Below are positions 54,051-64,000 of a stretch of 64,000 bases of DNA, piece after piece. Every line of letters starts with the position of its first letter. The stretch's first letter is position 1. The DNA is from Paracoccus amoyensis (GTDB lineage: Bacteria; Pseudomonadota; Alphaproteobacteria; Rhodobacterales; Rhodobacteraceae). The notes beneath the pieces are model-generated. The model had not been told where the DNA came from. It searched no databases and was given only the letters and a program-made list of their open reading frames with translations. The stretch covers positions 62,001 to 126,000 of the forward strand of contig NZ_JACOQL010000002.1 in the NCBI RefSeq assembly GCF_014490725.1. The letters are read 5' to 3'. The position numbers and the translations under genes are program-made.

Positions 54051-55970
54051 ATGTCAAAAGTCATCGGAATCGACCTTGGCACCACCAACAGCTGTATTGC
54101 GCTGATGGATGGCAGCCAGCCGAAAGTTATCGAAAACAGCGAAGGCGCGCGCACCACGCCATCCATTGTCGCCTTCACCGAGAATGAGCGTCTGGTCGGC
54201 CAACCCGCCAAGCGTCAGGCCGTCACCAACCCCACCAACACCATTTTTGCCGTCAAGCGCCTGATCGGCCGCCGCCTGACCGACCCCGAGGTCGAGAAGG
54301 ATCGCAAGCTGGTCCCCTATGCCATTGTCGATGGTGGCAATGGCGATGCATGGGTTGAAGCGCGGAGCGAGAAATATTCCCCTGCACAGATCAGCGCGAT
54401 GATCCTTCAGAAAATGAAGGAAACCGCCGAAAGCTATCTGGGCGAAGACGTGACGCAGGCCGTCATTACGGTTCCCGCATATTTCAACGACGCACAGCGT
54501 CAGGCCACCAAAGATGCCGGCAAGATCGCTGGTCTGGAAGTGCTGCGCATCATCAACGAACCGACTGCAGCCGCGCTGGCTTATGGTCTGGACAAGAAGG
54601 AAAACAAAACCATCGCGGTCTATGACCTTGGTGGCGGGACCTTCGACATCACCATTCTGGAAATCGACGACGGCCTGTTCGAAGTGAAATCGACCAACGG
54701 CGACACCTTCCTGGGCGGTGAAGACTTCGACATGCGCATCGTGAACTACCTCGCCGAGGAGTTCAAGAAAGAGCACGGCATCGATCTGACCAAGGACAAG
54801 ATGGCCCTGCAGCGTCTGAAAGAAGCCGCAGAAAAAGCCAAGATCGAGCTGTCCAGCGCGACCCAGACCGAAATCAACATGCCTTTCATCAGCATGGACA
54901 AAAACAGCGGCGCACCGCTGCACATGGTGATCAAGCTGACCCGCGCCAAGCTGGACAGCCTGGTTGGCGATCTGGTCAAGCGCACCATGAAGCCCTGTCA
55001 GGATGCCCTGAAAGATGCTGGCGTCTCGAAAGACGAAATCGACGAGGTGATCCTGGTCGGTGGTCAGACCCGCATGCCGCTGGTCATGGAGGAAGTGACC
55101 AAGTTCTTTGGCAAAGAGCCGCATAAAGGCGTGAACCCTGATGAAGTCGTGGCGCTTGGCGCTGCTGTTCAGGGCGGTGTTCTGCAAGGCGACGTGAAAG
55201 ACGTTGTTCTGCTGGACGTGACCCCGCTGTCGCTGGGCATCGAAACGCTGGGCGGCGTGTTCACCCGCCTGATCGACCGCAACACGACGATCCCGACCAA
55301 GAAGTCGCAGATCTTCTCGACTGCGGAAGACAACCAGAACGCTGTGACCATCCGGGTCTTCCAGGGTGAACGCGAAATGGCCGCCGACAACAAGATGTTG
55401 GGCCAGTTTAACCTTGAAGATATCCCGCCCGCGCCTCGCGGATTGCCGCAGATCGAGGTGACGTTCGACATCGACGCCAACGGTATCGTCTCGGTCAGTG
55501 CCAAGGACAAAGGCACCGGCAAAGAGCAGAACATCACCATTCAGGCTTCGGGCGGTCTGACCGACGAAGACATCGATCGGATGGTGAAGGATGCCGAGGC
55601 CAATGCCGATTCCGACAAGGCTCGCCGTGAAGTCATCGAAGCCAAGAACCAGGCCGAAAGCCTGATCCATTCGACCAAGAAATCGCTGGACGAGCATGGC
55701 GACAAGGTTGACGGATCGACGGTCGAAGCCATCGAATTGGCAATCGGCGCGCTGGAAGAGTCGCTGAAATCCGAAGATGCGGGCAAGATCCGTTCGGGCA
55801 TTCAGAATGTCATGGATGCGTCCATGAAGCTGGGTGAAGCGATTTACAAATCGCAGCAGGAAGGATCGGCCAGCAATGACGATGATTCCGATGGCGGCCC
55901 GCGTGACGTGGATGACGACATTGTAGACGCCGACTTCGAAGATCTCGGCGACGACAAAAAGCGCGGCTAA
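54051..55970 (+). CDS. dnaK: Molecular chaperone DnaK
   Basis: A 639-residue Hsp70. The N-terminal ATPase has [27 protein letters not shown] and VGGQTRMP; the substrate domain begins after [14 protein letters not shown]. The C-terminus ends in an acidic, Asp-rich tail ([18 protein letters not shown]) typical of proteobacterial DnaK. The gene is followed by dnaJ after 76 bases, the usual order, and is preceded by a sigma-32 promoter. Confidence 0.98.
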   Translation: MSKVIGIDLGTTNSCIALMDGSQPKVIENSEGARTTPSIVAFTENERLVGQPAKRQAVTNPTNTIFAVKRLIGRRLTDPEVEKDRKLVPYAIVDGGNGDAWVEARSEKYSPAQISAMILQKMKETAESYLGEDVTQAVITVPAYFNDAQRQATKDAGKIAGLEVLRIINEPTAAALAYGLDKKENKTIAVYDLGGGTFDITILEIDDGLFEVKSTNGDTFLGGEDFDMRIVNYLAEEFKKEHGIDLTKDKMALQRLKEAAEKAKIELSSATQTEINMPFISMDKNSGAPLHMVIKLTRAKLDSLVGDLVKRTMKPCQDALKDAGVSKDEIDEVILVGGQTRMPLVMEEVTKFFGKEPHKGVNPDEVVALGAAVQGGVLQGDVKDVVLLDVTPLSLGIETLGGVFTRLIDRNTTIPTKKSQIFSTAEDNQNAVTIRVFQGEREMAADNKMLGQFNLEDIPPAPRGLPQIEVTFDIDANGIVSVSAKDKGTGKEQNITIQASGGLTDEDIDRMVKDAEANADSDKARREVIEAKNQAESLIHSTKKSLDEHGDKVDGSTVEAIELAIGALEESLKSEDAGKIRSGIQNVMDASMKLGEAIYKSQQEGSASNDDDSDGGPRDVDDDIVDADFEDLGDDKKRG

Positions 55971-56049
55971 TCAGAGCCGCACCCCTGTGGCCGGCTCGCG
56001 TTAAACTGCGGGTCGGCCATTAATTTGGGGAATTTGAATAGGTACGATG

Positions 56050-57213
56050 ATGGCAAAGCGTTGTTATTACGAAGTTCTGGGGATCACTCGCGGAGCTTCT
56101 TCGGACGAGATCAAAAAGGGCTATCGCCAAAAGGCGAAAGAGCTGCACCCCGACCGCAACAAAAACGATACGAGTTGCGAATCGCGCTTCAAGGAAGTCA
56201 ACGAAGCTTATGACTGCCTGAAGGATGATCAGAAGAAGGCTGCGTATGACCGCTTTGGTCACGCCGCATTTGACGGCGGCATGGGCGGTTTCGGCGGCGG
56301 TCGCGGCGCACATCCCGGTGATTTCGGTTCAACCTTTGCAGATGTCTTCGAAGATCTGTTCGGGGATATGATGGGGCGTCGTGGCGCGGGTGGCGGTGGG
56401 CGTTCCCGTGCCCAACGCGGCCAGGATCTGCGCTATAATCTGCGTGTTTCGCTGGAAGAAGCTTATACCGGCCAGCAAAAAGCCATCAAGGTTCCCGGAT
56501 CGACCGCCTGTGATGAATGTCAGGGCACCGGTGCCGAGGGCGCCGCACAGCCATCGAACTGCCCGACCTGTGCGGGCATGGGCAAGGTTCGCGCCCAGCA
56601 GGGTTTCTTTACCGTTGAACGCACCTGCCCGACCTGCGGCGGACAAGGTCAGATCGTCAAGAATCCGTGCAAATCCTGTGACGGTGCTGGTCGTATCGAA
56701 CGGGAACGCACCCTGTCGGTCAACATCCCCGCCGGCGTTGAAACCGGCACCCGCATCCGTCTGGCTGGCGAAGGCGAAGCCGGGATGCGCGGCGGACCGG
56801 CTGGTGATTTGTATATCTTCGTCGACGTGGCAGAGCATGAAATTTTCCTGCGCGACGGCAAGACGCTGGCCTGTCAGGTGCCGGTCGGCATGGCCTCGGC
56901 CGCCTTGGGCGGTGAGGTCGAGGTTCCGACGATTGATGGCGGCCGCGCCCGTGTAAAGGTCCCGGCGGGTAGCCAGTCAGGTCGCCAGATGCGTTTGCGC
57001 GGCAAAGGCATGCCCCCGCTGCGTCACGGCCCCGGGGCGGGCGCCGATTATGGCGACATGCTGATTGAACTGATGGTCGAAACGCCGGTGAACCTGACGG
57101 CACGACAAAAGGAACTGTTGCAGGAATTTGCAGCCGAAAAAGCCGATAACAGCCCGCAATCGACCAGTTTCTTCAAGAAAGTCAAATCCTTCTGGGATGA
57201 TATGACAAGCTGA
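56050..57213 (+). CDS. dnaJ: Molecular chaperone DnaJ
   Basis: A 387-residue Hsp40 co-chaperone. The J domain has HPD (residues 33-35 from this ATG), followed by a Gly-rich linker ([11 protein letters not shown]) and four CxxCxGxG zinc-binding repeats ([32 protein letters not shown]). The C-terminal substrate domain follows. Two ATGs lie in tandem (56047 and 56050); the second is chosen because AATAGGTACGATG gives poor spacing for both and [10 protein letters not shown] is the family start. It ends with a strong terminator at 57218-57243. Confidence 0.97.
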   Translation: MAKRCYYEVLGITRGASSDEIKKGYRQKAKELHPDRNKNDTSCESRFKEVNEAYDCLKDDQKKAAYDRFGHAAFDGGMGGFGGGRGAHPGDFGSTFADVFEDLFGDMMGRRGAGGGGRSRAQRGQDLRYNLRVSLEEAYTGQQKAIKVPGSTACDECQGTGAEGAAQPSNCPTCAGMGKVRAQQGFFTVERTCPTCGGQGQIVKNPCKSCDGAGRIERERTLSVNIPAGVETGTRIRLAGEGEAGMRGGPAGDLYIFVDVAEHEIFLRDGKTLACQVPVGMASAALGGEVEVPTIDGGRARVKVPAGSQSGRQMRLRGKGMPPLRHGPGAGADYGDMLIELMVETPVNLTARQKELLQEFAAEKADNSPQSTSFFKKVKSFWDDMTS

Positions 57214-57217
57214 TTGA

Positions 57218-57250
57218 TTGGGGCCAGATAAATCTGGCCCCAATCTTCTT
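57218..57250. terminator. Strong bidirectional terminator of dnaJ and the convergent small gene
   Basis: TTGGGGCCAGAT (57218-57229) and ATCTGGCCCCAA (57232-57243) form a 12-bp perfect stem with a two-base centre, followed by TCTTCTT. On the minus strand it serves the convergent small gene that ends at 57249. Confidence 0.85.
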
Positions 57251-57401
57251 ACCTGTCTAGACGAGAGCATTCTTGGCATTTTGGCTTGCCGCCGGTGCCC
57301 TCTCGCCGGTTTTCACGCTCAATGTTGTTTCCCGTATTGCAGTCGGTATTGTCGTGATGAACGGACTGCTTGGTCGAATGCCATGGCGATTTCTTGGCCA
57401 T
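57249..57401 (-). CDS. Small protein with His/Cys motif, 50 residues
   Basis: A 50-residue open frame convergent with dnaJ and ending at the dnaJ terminator. The ATG (57401-57399) follows GGAAACC on its strand. The product starts AKKSPWHSTKQSVHHDNTDC and continues with GNNIERENRREGTGGKP and CQECSRL. The spacing HH...C (21) ... C (42)-x-x-C (45) looks like a small zinc-binding fold. I recall small conserved proteins with this HHxNTxC...GGKPxCxxC layout in other bacteria but cannot name the family or function. Composition and motifs argue strongly that it is a real gene. Confidence 0.7.
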   Translation of the reverse strand: MAKKSPWHSTKQSVHHDNTDCNTGNNIERENRREGTGGKPKCQECSRLDR

Positions 57402-57805
57402 AACGGTTTCCTTTCTGCGGCCATCTGCCGCTCAAAATAAAGACCGCTGTTGACTGCCAGAGCATTTCTCGATTCAATCGAGTTGTTACGCCTCCGACCC
57501 TGCTGTCAGCGATCTGGGTTGCTGCAGGTCTGGCAAACTAGGCATTGTTGAGGTTGCAGCCTCAGCAATGCCGCTGTTGTTTACCGTTGTCCATTATATG
57601 ATTGCGAGTCTTTGCCTACATGGCAAGCTTTAAGAATCAATAAATTGTGGACAGACTGTGGATAACGTCAATTTACGGATACTTCCCCTATATTTAGATA
57701 TTATGAGCCTTCAAGCCTATATATAGACTTTTCTACAACCGTTATTTGCCCGGCTTAGTAGAAAATGTTCAGCAAGCGTTAACTTTTTCACTTCATCCTC
57801 ATCAC
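57402..57805. other. 404-base gene-free region with hairpins, AT-rich stretch and two DnaA-box-like sites
   Basis: Contains CTCGAT-TCA-ATCGAG (57468-57482), then a strong hairpin GGCATTGTTGAGG (57541-57553)/CCTCAGCAATGCC (57560-57572) around TTGCAG. TGTGGACAG (57646-57654) and TGTGGATAA (57657-57665) are tandem DnaA-box-like 9-mers, the second an exact inverse of TTATCCACA. An AT-rich stretch (about 57680-57740, with TATATTTAGATATTATG and TATATATAGAC) follows. I see no coding sequence. The region holds the promoters for radC and the small gene, and could be a replication-related site. Confidence 0.5.
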
Positions 57806-58579
57806 ATGGAACCGAATCGCGCCTTCAATGAAATGCCCATGCCGCTGTTTCAGCCCGCGGCAGATGATGTTGTTTTGCCGGTTCAGCAATCGCGCAAGAA
57901 TACCGCACCATCTTATCTGACCGATCACCGCGCCCGTCTGCGCGACCGCTTCATGCAGGGCGGCGCGACGGCGATGCCGGATTACGAATTGCTGGAACTG
58001 GTTCTGTTTCGCGCCATCCCGCGTCAGGACGTGAAACCACTGGCCCGGCGACTGATCGAGGCTTTCGGGGATTTCAACCGGGTTTTGGCCGCGCCGCCGG
58101 CACGCCTGCAACAGATACAGGGGGTCGGTCCCGCCGTTGTGCAGGAACTGAAGATTGTAGAGGCTGCGGCACAGCGAATGGCGCGCGCAAAGATTCTGCA
58201 TCGTCCGGCGCTGTCAGGCTGGCAGGCTTTGCTGGATTATTGTCATACCACGATGGCGCATCGGGAAATCGAACAGTTCCGGGTCCTGTATCTGGACCGG
58301 AAGAACGTGCTGATCGCGGATGAGGAGCAGGCGAGGGGCACCGTGGATCACGTCCCCGTCTACCCACGCGAAATCATCCGCCGCGCACTGGAACTGAACG
58401 CCTCTGCGCTGATCCTGGTGCACAATCATCCTTCTGGCGATCCAACGCCATCGGAGTCAGATATCACGATGACTGCACGGATCATGCAGGCCGCGGATTC
58501 CATGGGAATCACTTTGCATGATCACCTGATTATCGGCAAATCGCGCGAATTGAGTTTTCGATCCGAAGGGATGTTATAG
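57806..58579 (+). CDS. radC: RadC-family JAB/MPN protein
   Basis: A 257-residue RadC. The JAMM metal motif HNHPSGDPTPSESD and the adjacent ADEEQARGTVDHVPVYPREIIRRAL are the family core; the N-terminal half contains a helix-hairpin-helix-like IQGVGPAVVQELK. RadC was once named a DNA repair protein, but its role is unclear. The start is uncertain: the frame is open further upstream (TTG at 57746), and I use the ATG at 57806, which has no strong ribosome site; ATG 57833 is another option. Confidence 0.85.
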   Translation: MEPNRAFNEMPMPLFQPAADDVVLPVQQSRKNTAPSYLTDHRARLRDRFMQGGATAMPDYELLELVLFRAIPRQDVKPLARRLIEAFGDFNRVLAAPPARLQQIQGVGPAVVQELKIVEAAAQRMARAKILHRPALSGWQALLDYCHTTMAHREIEQFRVLYLDRKNVLIADEEQARGTVDHVPVYPREIIRRALELNASALILVHNHPSGDPTPSESDITMTARIMQAADSMGITLHDHLIIGKSRELSFRSEGML

Positions 58580-58581
58580 CG

Positions 58582-58923
58582 TCAGATGGGCCGGTCGATC
58601 GACTGGTAGATGTCGTCCAACTGCTTTTGCCGCCGATCATAGGCGTCACGGATACAATCGACATCAGCGCCGCAGGCCTCGCGCTGATGCAGCCAGGTCA
58701 CCTGCTGATCCATCATGTTTCCACGCGTGCCCATGGCAAACAATCCCGCCAGAAGATCCAGCGTTGTAACCATTTTCACATCCGCATCGTTCAGGTCACG
58801 GTTGTCGCAAATCGCGCGCTCATCCGGTTTCAGGTCGGGTAAATCGCAGTCAAAGCTTGCCGCCTGAGACATCATGGGAGAACCGATCAGAAGTATCGCG
58901 ATCAGCAATTTCGACTTTGGCAT
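58582..58923 (-). CDS. LprI/DUF1311-like small exported protein
   Basis: A 113-residue exported protein with a signal peptide (KLLIAILLIGSPMMSQA). The mature part has SFDCDLPDLKPDERAICDNRDLNDADVKM and QREACGADVDCIRDAYDRRQKQL. Four cysteines could form two disulfides. This is the pattern of the LprI/DUF1311 lysozyme inhibitor-like family; function here is not proven. ATG 58923 follows GAGGGCACC. It converges with radC. Confidence 0.75.
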   Translation of the reverse strand: MPKSKLLIAILLIGSPMMSQAASFDCDLPDLKPDERAICDNRDLNDADVKMVTTLDLLAGLFAMGTRGNMMDQQVTWLHQREACGADVDCIRDAYDRRQKQLDDIYQSIDRPI

Positions 58924-59233
58924 GGTGCCCTCGGGGTTCCGGTCGATCCACAGCATATGCTGATGTTTTCGGCATGCCTAGCCTGCGCATCCAGACAAAT
59001 GACCATCGATCACATCAGATCACGCCTCCGTATGCAGCGCTCGCAGCAAATAGCGCCGATAATCACACGCGACATAAATCCAACAGCGGTCAGGCCTTGC
59101 ATCTGGCGGCAAAGGCATATCGTCTGGACTGACGGATAATTGAACGCTAGAACCGCGACACATGGCTGCGTTGCGGAACGCGGCCCGGAATGTCGTATAG
59201 GCCGGCGAGTCGGCCCGAATTGGAGTATGACCC
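58924..59233. other. 310-base gene-free region upstream of the bc1 operon
   Basis: No convincing coding sequence. It holds the promoter for the LprI-like gene at the left and that of petA at the right (see 59171-59199). I see no other strong repeat or hairpin in it. Confidence 0.5.
59171..59199 (+). promoter_or_regulatory. Candidate housekeeping promoter of the petABC operon
   Basis: TTGCGG (59171-59176) and CGTATA (59194-59199) are separated by exactly 17 bases, a fair match to -35 and -10 boxes. The predicted transcript would start around 59206, leaving a leader of about 28 bases before the petA start codon at 59234. Confidence 0.4.
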
Positions 59234-61131
<1,898 letters not shown>

Positions 61132-61143
61132 GGAGAGCCATCA

Positions 61144-62532
61144 ATGACCCTGAGAACCAAGACGCTCACGGCTGTTGCGGCCCTGACGATCTCTGCCGCA
61201 GGGTTTGCCTTTGGGCAAACCACCGCGCCAGAGGCGGAAACGGAACAGCAACCCGTTCAGGCGCAACAAGCGCCTGTCGAAGGGGCGCAGGATGCCGCAA
61301 ACCAGGCGGAAACGGCCGCAGAAGATGCGGCAGAATCCACCGCAGAATCCACCGCCGATACCGCTGCCGAGGCAGAGGCTGCCGCCACCGATGCCGCCGA
61401 AACGGCGCGCGAAGAGGCCGATACCCCTGTTGCAGACGACACCGATCCCGCCGCGGAAACGGTGACGCCTGCCGAACAGGAAGCGGCCGAGGAAACCGCG
61501 ACGGACGCCCCGGCGGCTGACGCGACCACGGCCGATGATCCGGCAGCGGAAACCGCAACCGAAGAAAATCTGGACGAACAGGCAACCCCTGAACCGACAG
61601 ATGAAGCCGTCGAAGTCACCCCTGCCGAAGAAAACGCACCGGCCGGCGTCGAGGCCGAAACCGCGGGCGAGGCCGTAGATGCCGCCGCCCCGACCGCAAC
61701 GGTCGAGACCGCGGGCGAAGCCGCCGAAGAAGAAGCCGCAGCGGGCGATCCCGGTGCGGCGGCCGAGGCTGAAGAAGGTCAAGGCGAAGAAGCCGCTGCC
61801 AGCCATGGCGGTGGTCACATCGAGGACGTCGCCTTCAGCTTTGAAGGCCCCTTCGGCAAATTCGACCAGTTCCAGCTTCAGCGCGGCTTGCAGGTCTATA
61901 CCGAGGTCTGCGCGGCCTGCCACGGCCTGCGCTATGTCCCGATCCGCACGCTTGCGGATGAAGGCGGACCCGGCCTGCCGGAAGATCAGGTTCGCGCCTA
62001 TGCCGCAAATCTGACACCGATTCTGGACGACGAAACCGGCGAAGAGCGGCCGCGCCTGCCGACCGATCACTTCCCGACGGTGCTGGGCGATGGCATGGGT
62101 CCGGACCTGTCGCTGATGGCCAAGGCCCGCGCGGGTTTCCACGGTCCTTATGGCACCGGCATCAGCCAGTTGATCAACGGGATCGGCGGCCCGGAATATA
62201 TCCACGCGATCCTGTCCAGCTATACCGGCGAGGAAGTCGAACAGGCGGGCACTGTCTTCTATGTCAACGACGCCTTCTCGACCGGTCAGATCTCGATGCC
62301 GCCGCCGCTGTCGGACGGTCTGATCACCTATGAGGATGGCACCGAAGCGACCGTCGATCAGATGGCGACTGACGTATCCGCCTTCCTGATGTGGACCGCC
62401 GAACCAAAGATGATGGCACGCAAGCAGGTCGGCTTTTCGGCGGTGCTGCTGCTGTTGGTGATAAGCGGCTTGCTTTACTACACCAACAAACGCTTGTGGG
62501 CGCCCTATAAGGGCAAGAACCTGCACAAGTAA
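61144..62532 (+). CDS. petC: Cytochrome c1 with long acidic Ala/Glu-rich extension
   Basis: A 462-residue cytochrome c1. After a signal peptide ([21 protein letters not shown]), residues ~25-225 are a low-complexity, strongly acidic Ala/Glu/Thr/Pro segment. The haem domain starts near [14 protein letters not shown], with the haem c site CAACH at 256-260 and the sixth-ligand Met in the second half, and the C-terminal anchor is [19 protein letters not shown]. The extension is a known Paracoccus trait and may help bind cytochrome c. ATG follows GGAGAGCC. A terminator is at 62557-62584. Confidence 0.96.
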   Translation: MTLRTKTLTAVAALTISAAGFAFGQTTAPEAETEQQPVQAQQAPVEGAQDAANQAETAAEDAAESTAESTADTAAEAEAAATDAAETAREEADTPVADDTDPAAETVTPAEQEAAEETATDAPAADATTADDPAAETATEENLDEQATPEPTDEAVEVTPAEENAPAGVEAETAGEAVDAAAPTATVETAGEAAEEEAAAGDPGAAAEAEEGQGEEAAASHGGGHIEDVAFSFEGPFGKFDQFQLQRGLQVYTEVCAACHGLRYVPIRTLADEGGPGLPEDQVRAYAANLTPILDDETGEERPRLPTDHFPTVLGDGMGPDLSLMAKARAGFHGPYGTGISQLINGIGGPEYIHAILSSYTGEEVEQAGTVFYVNDAFSTGQISMPPPLSDGLITYEDGTEATVDQMATDVSAFLMWTAEPKMMARKQVGFSAVLLLLVISGLLYYTNKRLWAPYKGKNLHK

Positions 62533-62556
62533 TCTGCGCAGACATCAAATCATCAG

Positions 62557-62584
62557 AACGCGTCCTTCGGGGCGCGTTTTGCAT
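62557..62584 (+). terminator. Intrinsic terminator of petABC
   Basis: AACGCGTCC (62557-62565) pairs with GGGCGCGTT (62570-62578), one G-U wobble, around a TTCG tetraloop, followed by TTGCATTT. It starts about 25 bases after the petC stop. Confidence 0.8.
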
Positions 62585-62650
62585 TTCAAAGACAGGGCCG
62601 TGCTGGACAATCGCGCCGACCCCTGCAAAATCCGGTCCAAAGAGGGGGAA

Positions 62651-63532
62651 ATGACATTGGCGATCTGGAATCTGGGCTCGATCAACATTGATCACATCTA
62701 TCGTCTGGATCATCTGCCCAAAGCGGGTGAAACAATCTCGGCTTTGGATTTCACGCATGGTCTTGGGGGCAAAGGCGCCAACCAATCGGTTGCGGCAGCC
62801 CGTGCCGGTGCGGAAACCTATCATCTGGGCGCAATGGGCAGCAACGATCAGTGGGTGATCGAGCGGTTGGCGGATGCAGGCATCTTCACCGGGAATATCC
62901 TGCGGATGGACGATGTCGTCACCGGGCATGCCATCATTTTGCTGGATGAAAACGGGGAAAACTCCATCATCGTGCATCCGGGGGCCAATCGAAAACTGTC
63001 CATAAAAATGCTGCAAAGCCGTTTTGACAATATCACGGCTCGGGACACGTTACTGATCCAAAACGAAACCAACTGTCAGGTCGAAGGGGCCAAATCCGCC
63101 AGAAAGGTTGGGGCGCGGGTGGTCTATTCGGCTGCGCCCTTCGAGATCGAAGCCGTTCGCGCCATCCTGCCCTATACTGACATTCTGGCAATGAACGCGG
63201 GCGAGGCAGATCAGTTGTTTACAGCGATCCCCGGCGATTTGCCGGTCAGTGGGCTGCTGATCACGCGCGGGGCCGACGGGGCCGAATATCGCGACCTGAC
63301 GACCGGGCAGACCTACCAGCAAGCCGCGTTTCGGGTGAAAGCCGTCGATACCACGGGGGCCGGCGATACGTTTGCGGGCTATTTTGCCGCCGCGCTGGAC
63401 CGGGGGGACACCATCCCCGAAGCCCTGCGGCTGGCGTCGGCAGCATCCGCATTGCAAGTCACCCGATATGGTGCCGGAGACGCGATTCCCATGCTGGAAG
63501 AAGTTGTCGCGTTTCTTGCCAAGCAAAGCTGA
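62651..63532 (+). CDS. PfkB-family sugar kinase, ribokinase-like
   Basis: A 293-residue PfkB kinase. The two family signatures are GGKGANQSVAAARAG near residues 39-54 and DTTGAGDTFAGYFAAAL near the C-terminus, with the catalytic Asp in GAGD. Best match to ribokinase, phosphorylating a pentose or nucleoside at O5. The ATG at 62651 follows AGAGGGGG. No ribose transporter or nucleosidase is next to it, so the substrate is a guess. It converges with phoB over 6 bases. Confidence 0.85.
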   Translation: MTLAIWNLGSINIDHIYRLDHLPKAGETISALDFTHGLGGKGANQSVAAARAGAETYHLGAMGSNDQWVIERLADAGIFTGNILRMDDVVTGHAIILLDENGENSIIVHPGANRKLSIKMLQSRFDNITARDTLLIQNETNCQVEGAKSARKVGARVVYSAAPFEIEAVRAILPYTDILAMNAGEADQLFTAIPGDLPVSGLLITRGADGAEYRDLTTGQTYQQAAFRVKAVDTTGAGDTFAGYFAAALDRGDTIPEALRLASAASALQVTRYGAGDAIPMLEEVVAFLAKQS

Positions 63533-63538
63533 GTGCGA

Positions 63539-64000
63539 TCAACCAAGAGCGTATCCGGTTCCCCGCACTGTGCGGACCGGATTATCGCCGCCATTCTGCA
63601 TCAGCGCCTTGCGGAGGCGACCGACATGCACATCAATCGTGCGCGTATCGACATAGATATCGCGCCCCCAGACTCGATCCAGAAGCTGTTCACGCGTCCA
63701 GACCCGGCCGGGCTTTTCCATCAGCGTTGACAGCAAACGAAACTCGGTCGGACCCAGATGCAGCGCGTGGCCGCCGCGAAACACGCGATGTTCCGCTGCA
63801 TCCAGAATAATGTCTTCATAGCTCAGTCGTTCGCCCATGCTGGCGGGCCGCGTGCGGCGCAACTGGGTGCGCAGTCGGGCCATCAGTTCGACCACGGAAT
63901 AGGGCTTTACGACGTAATCATCGGCACCGGTTTCCAGTCCACGGACTCGGTCTCCTTCTTCGCCGCGCGCCGACAGCATGATGATCGGGATCGAACGGGT
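63539..64000 (-). CDS. phoB: OmpR-family response regulator PhoB, C-terminal part
   Basis: Only the last 154 codons are present; the gene continues past the right edge. The end of the receiver domain (PIIMLSARGEEGDRVRGLETGADDYVVKPY) is followed by a winged-helix domain (LGPTEFRLLSTLMEKPGRVWTREQLLDRVWG, then TIDVHVGRLRKAL and VRTVRGTGYAL). This is the PhoB branch of the OmpR family, which turns on phosphate-starvation genes. The receiver Asp lies outside the window. Confidence 0.88.
   Translation of the reverse strand, partial: TRSIPIIMLSARGEEGDRVRGLETGADDYVVKPYSVVELMARLRTQLRRTRPASMGERLSYEDIILDAAEHRVFRGGHALHLGPTEFRLLSTLMEKPGRVWTREQLLDRVWGRDIYVDTRTIDVHVGRLRKALMQNGGDNPVRTVRGTGYALG

Noticed and set aside
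57541..57572. The strong hairpin as the end of an insertion sequence.
   Set aside because: No transposase frame, no matching second end and no target duplication are visible nearby; I keep it only as a hairpin.
58957..59139. A 60-codon plus-strand frame before petA.
   Set aside because: No ribosome site, no protein-like pattern, and it overlaps the promoter region of the bc1 operon.

Overview
The window is a GC-rich, gene-dense bacterial chromosome segment that fits an alphaproteobacterium of the Rhodobacteraceae, most likely Paracoccus. The best evidence is the fbc (petABC) operon at 59.2-62.5 kb. Its Rieske protein and its cytochrome c1, with a very long Ala/Glu-rich insert before the haem domain, match what I know of Paracoccus denitrificans. 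The serB/serC-serA arrangement with a leader RNA candidate, the Anbu cluster and the maeB, hspQ and ialB families also fit. I see no tRNA, rRNA, CRISPR array, prophage or complete insertion sequence.

Layout. 0-5.9 kb: start of a probable glucan-biosynthesis gene (minus strand), then a plus-strand run DUF2478-tusA-mbfA-nitroreductase-AEC permease (frameshifted)-crotonase, then a class C beta-lactamase. 6-9.9 kb: yaiI and dapD (minus), a LOG-family gene, and a divergent marR/oxidoreductase pair with two matching operators. 9.9-15.3 kb: exported agmatine deiminase-like enzyme, rlmN, ialB, asparaginase and a TSUP permease. 15.5-20.4 kb: nitronate monooxygenase, serB, and serC-serA behind a leader RNA candidate. 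20.5-23 kb: phosphatase, creA, hspQ and an RsbW/RsbV-like pair. 23.4-30.3 kb: the Anbu proteasome-like cluster (ATP-grasp, alpha-E, transglutaminase, Anbu), split by a minus-strand methyltransferase and cpdB. 30.3-42.2 kb: housekeeping and transport genes (APH(6)-type kinase, NUP, maeB, trhO, VOC, a frameshifted SLC13 permease, pncA-pncB, PiT, NUDIX, arfB). 42.4-53.9 kb: a surface-polysaccharide region with a phosphomannomutase, a two-module sulfotransferase-like protein, three glycosyltransferases, galE, galU, kdsB and cysQ, and a divergent ABC export permease. 54-58.9 kb: dnaK-dnaJ with a heat-shock promoter, a 50-residue small protein, radC and an LprI-like protein. 59.2-64 kb: the cytochrome bc1 operon, a ribokinase-family gene and the C-terminal part of PhoB.

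How the genes work together. The polysaccharide region supplies UDP-glucose/galactose (galU, galE), mannose phosphates (pmm) and CMP-Kdo (kdsB), plus transferases, a sulfotransferase candidate and an export permease. CysQ could remove the PAP that sulfation would release. The serine genes form a complete phosphorylated route from 3-phosphoglycerate. The pncA-pncB pair recycles nicotinamide to nicotinate mononucleotide.

Most notable: (i) four copies of a composite intergenic element, made of a GGGGGC...GCCCCC hairpin followed by a CCCCC...GGxTATTT tail, always oriented like the gene downstream; (ii) the split Anbu cluster; (iii) two small genes of 50 and 59 residues; (iv) two single-base frameshifts, both in membrane transporters; (v) a tandem pair of operators at the marR locus; (vi) the serC leader. 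All calls come from reading the sequence and from recalled family knowledge; no database search was run.
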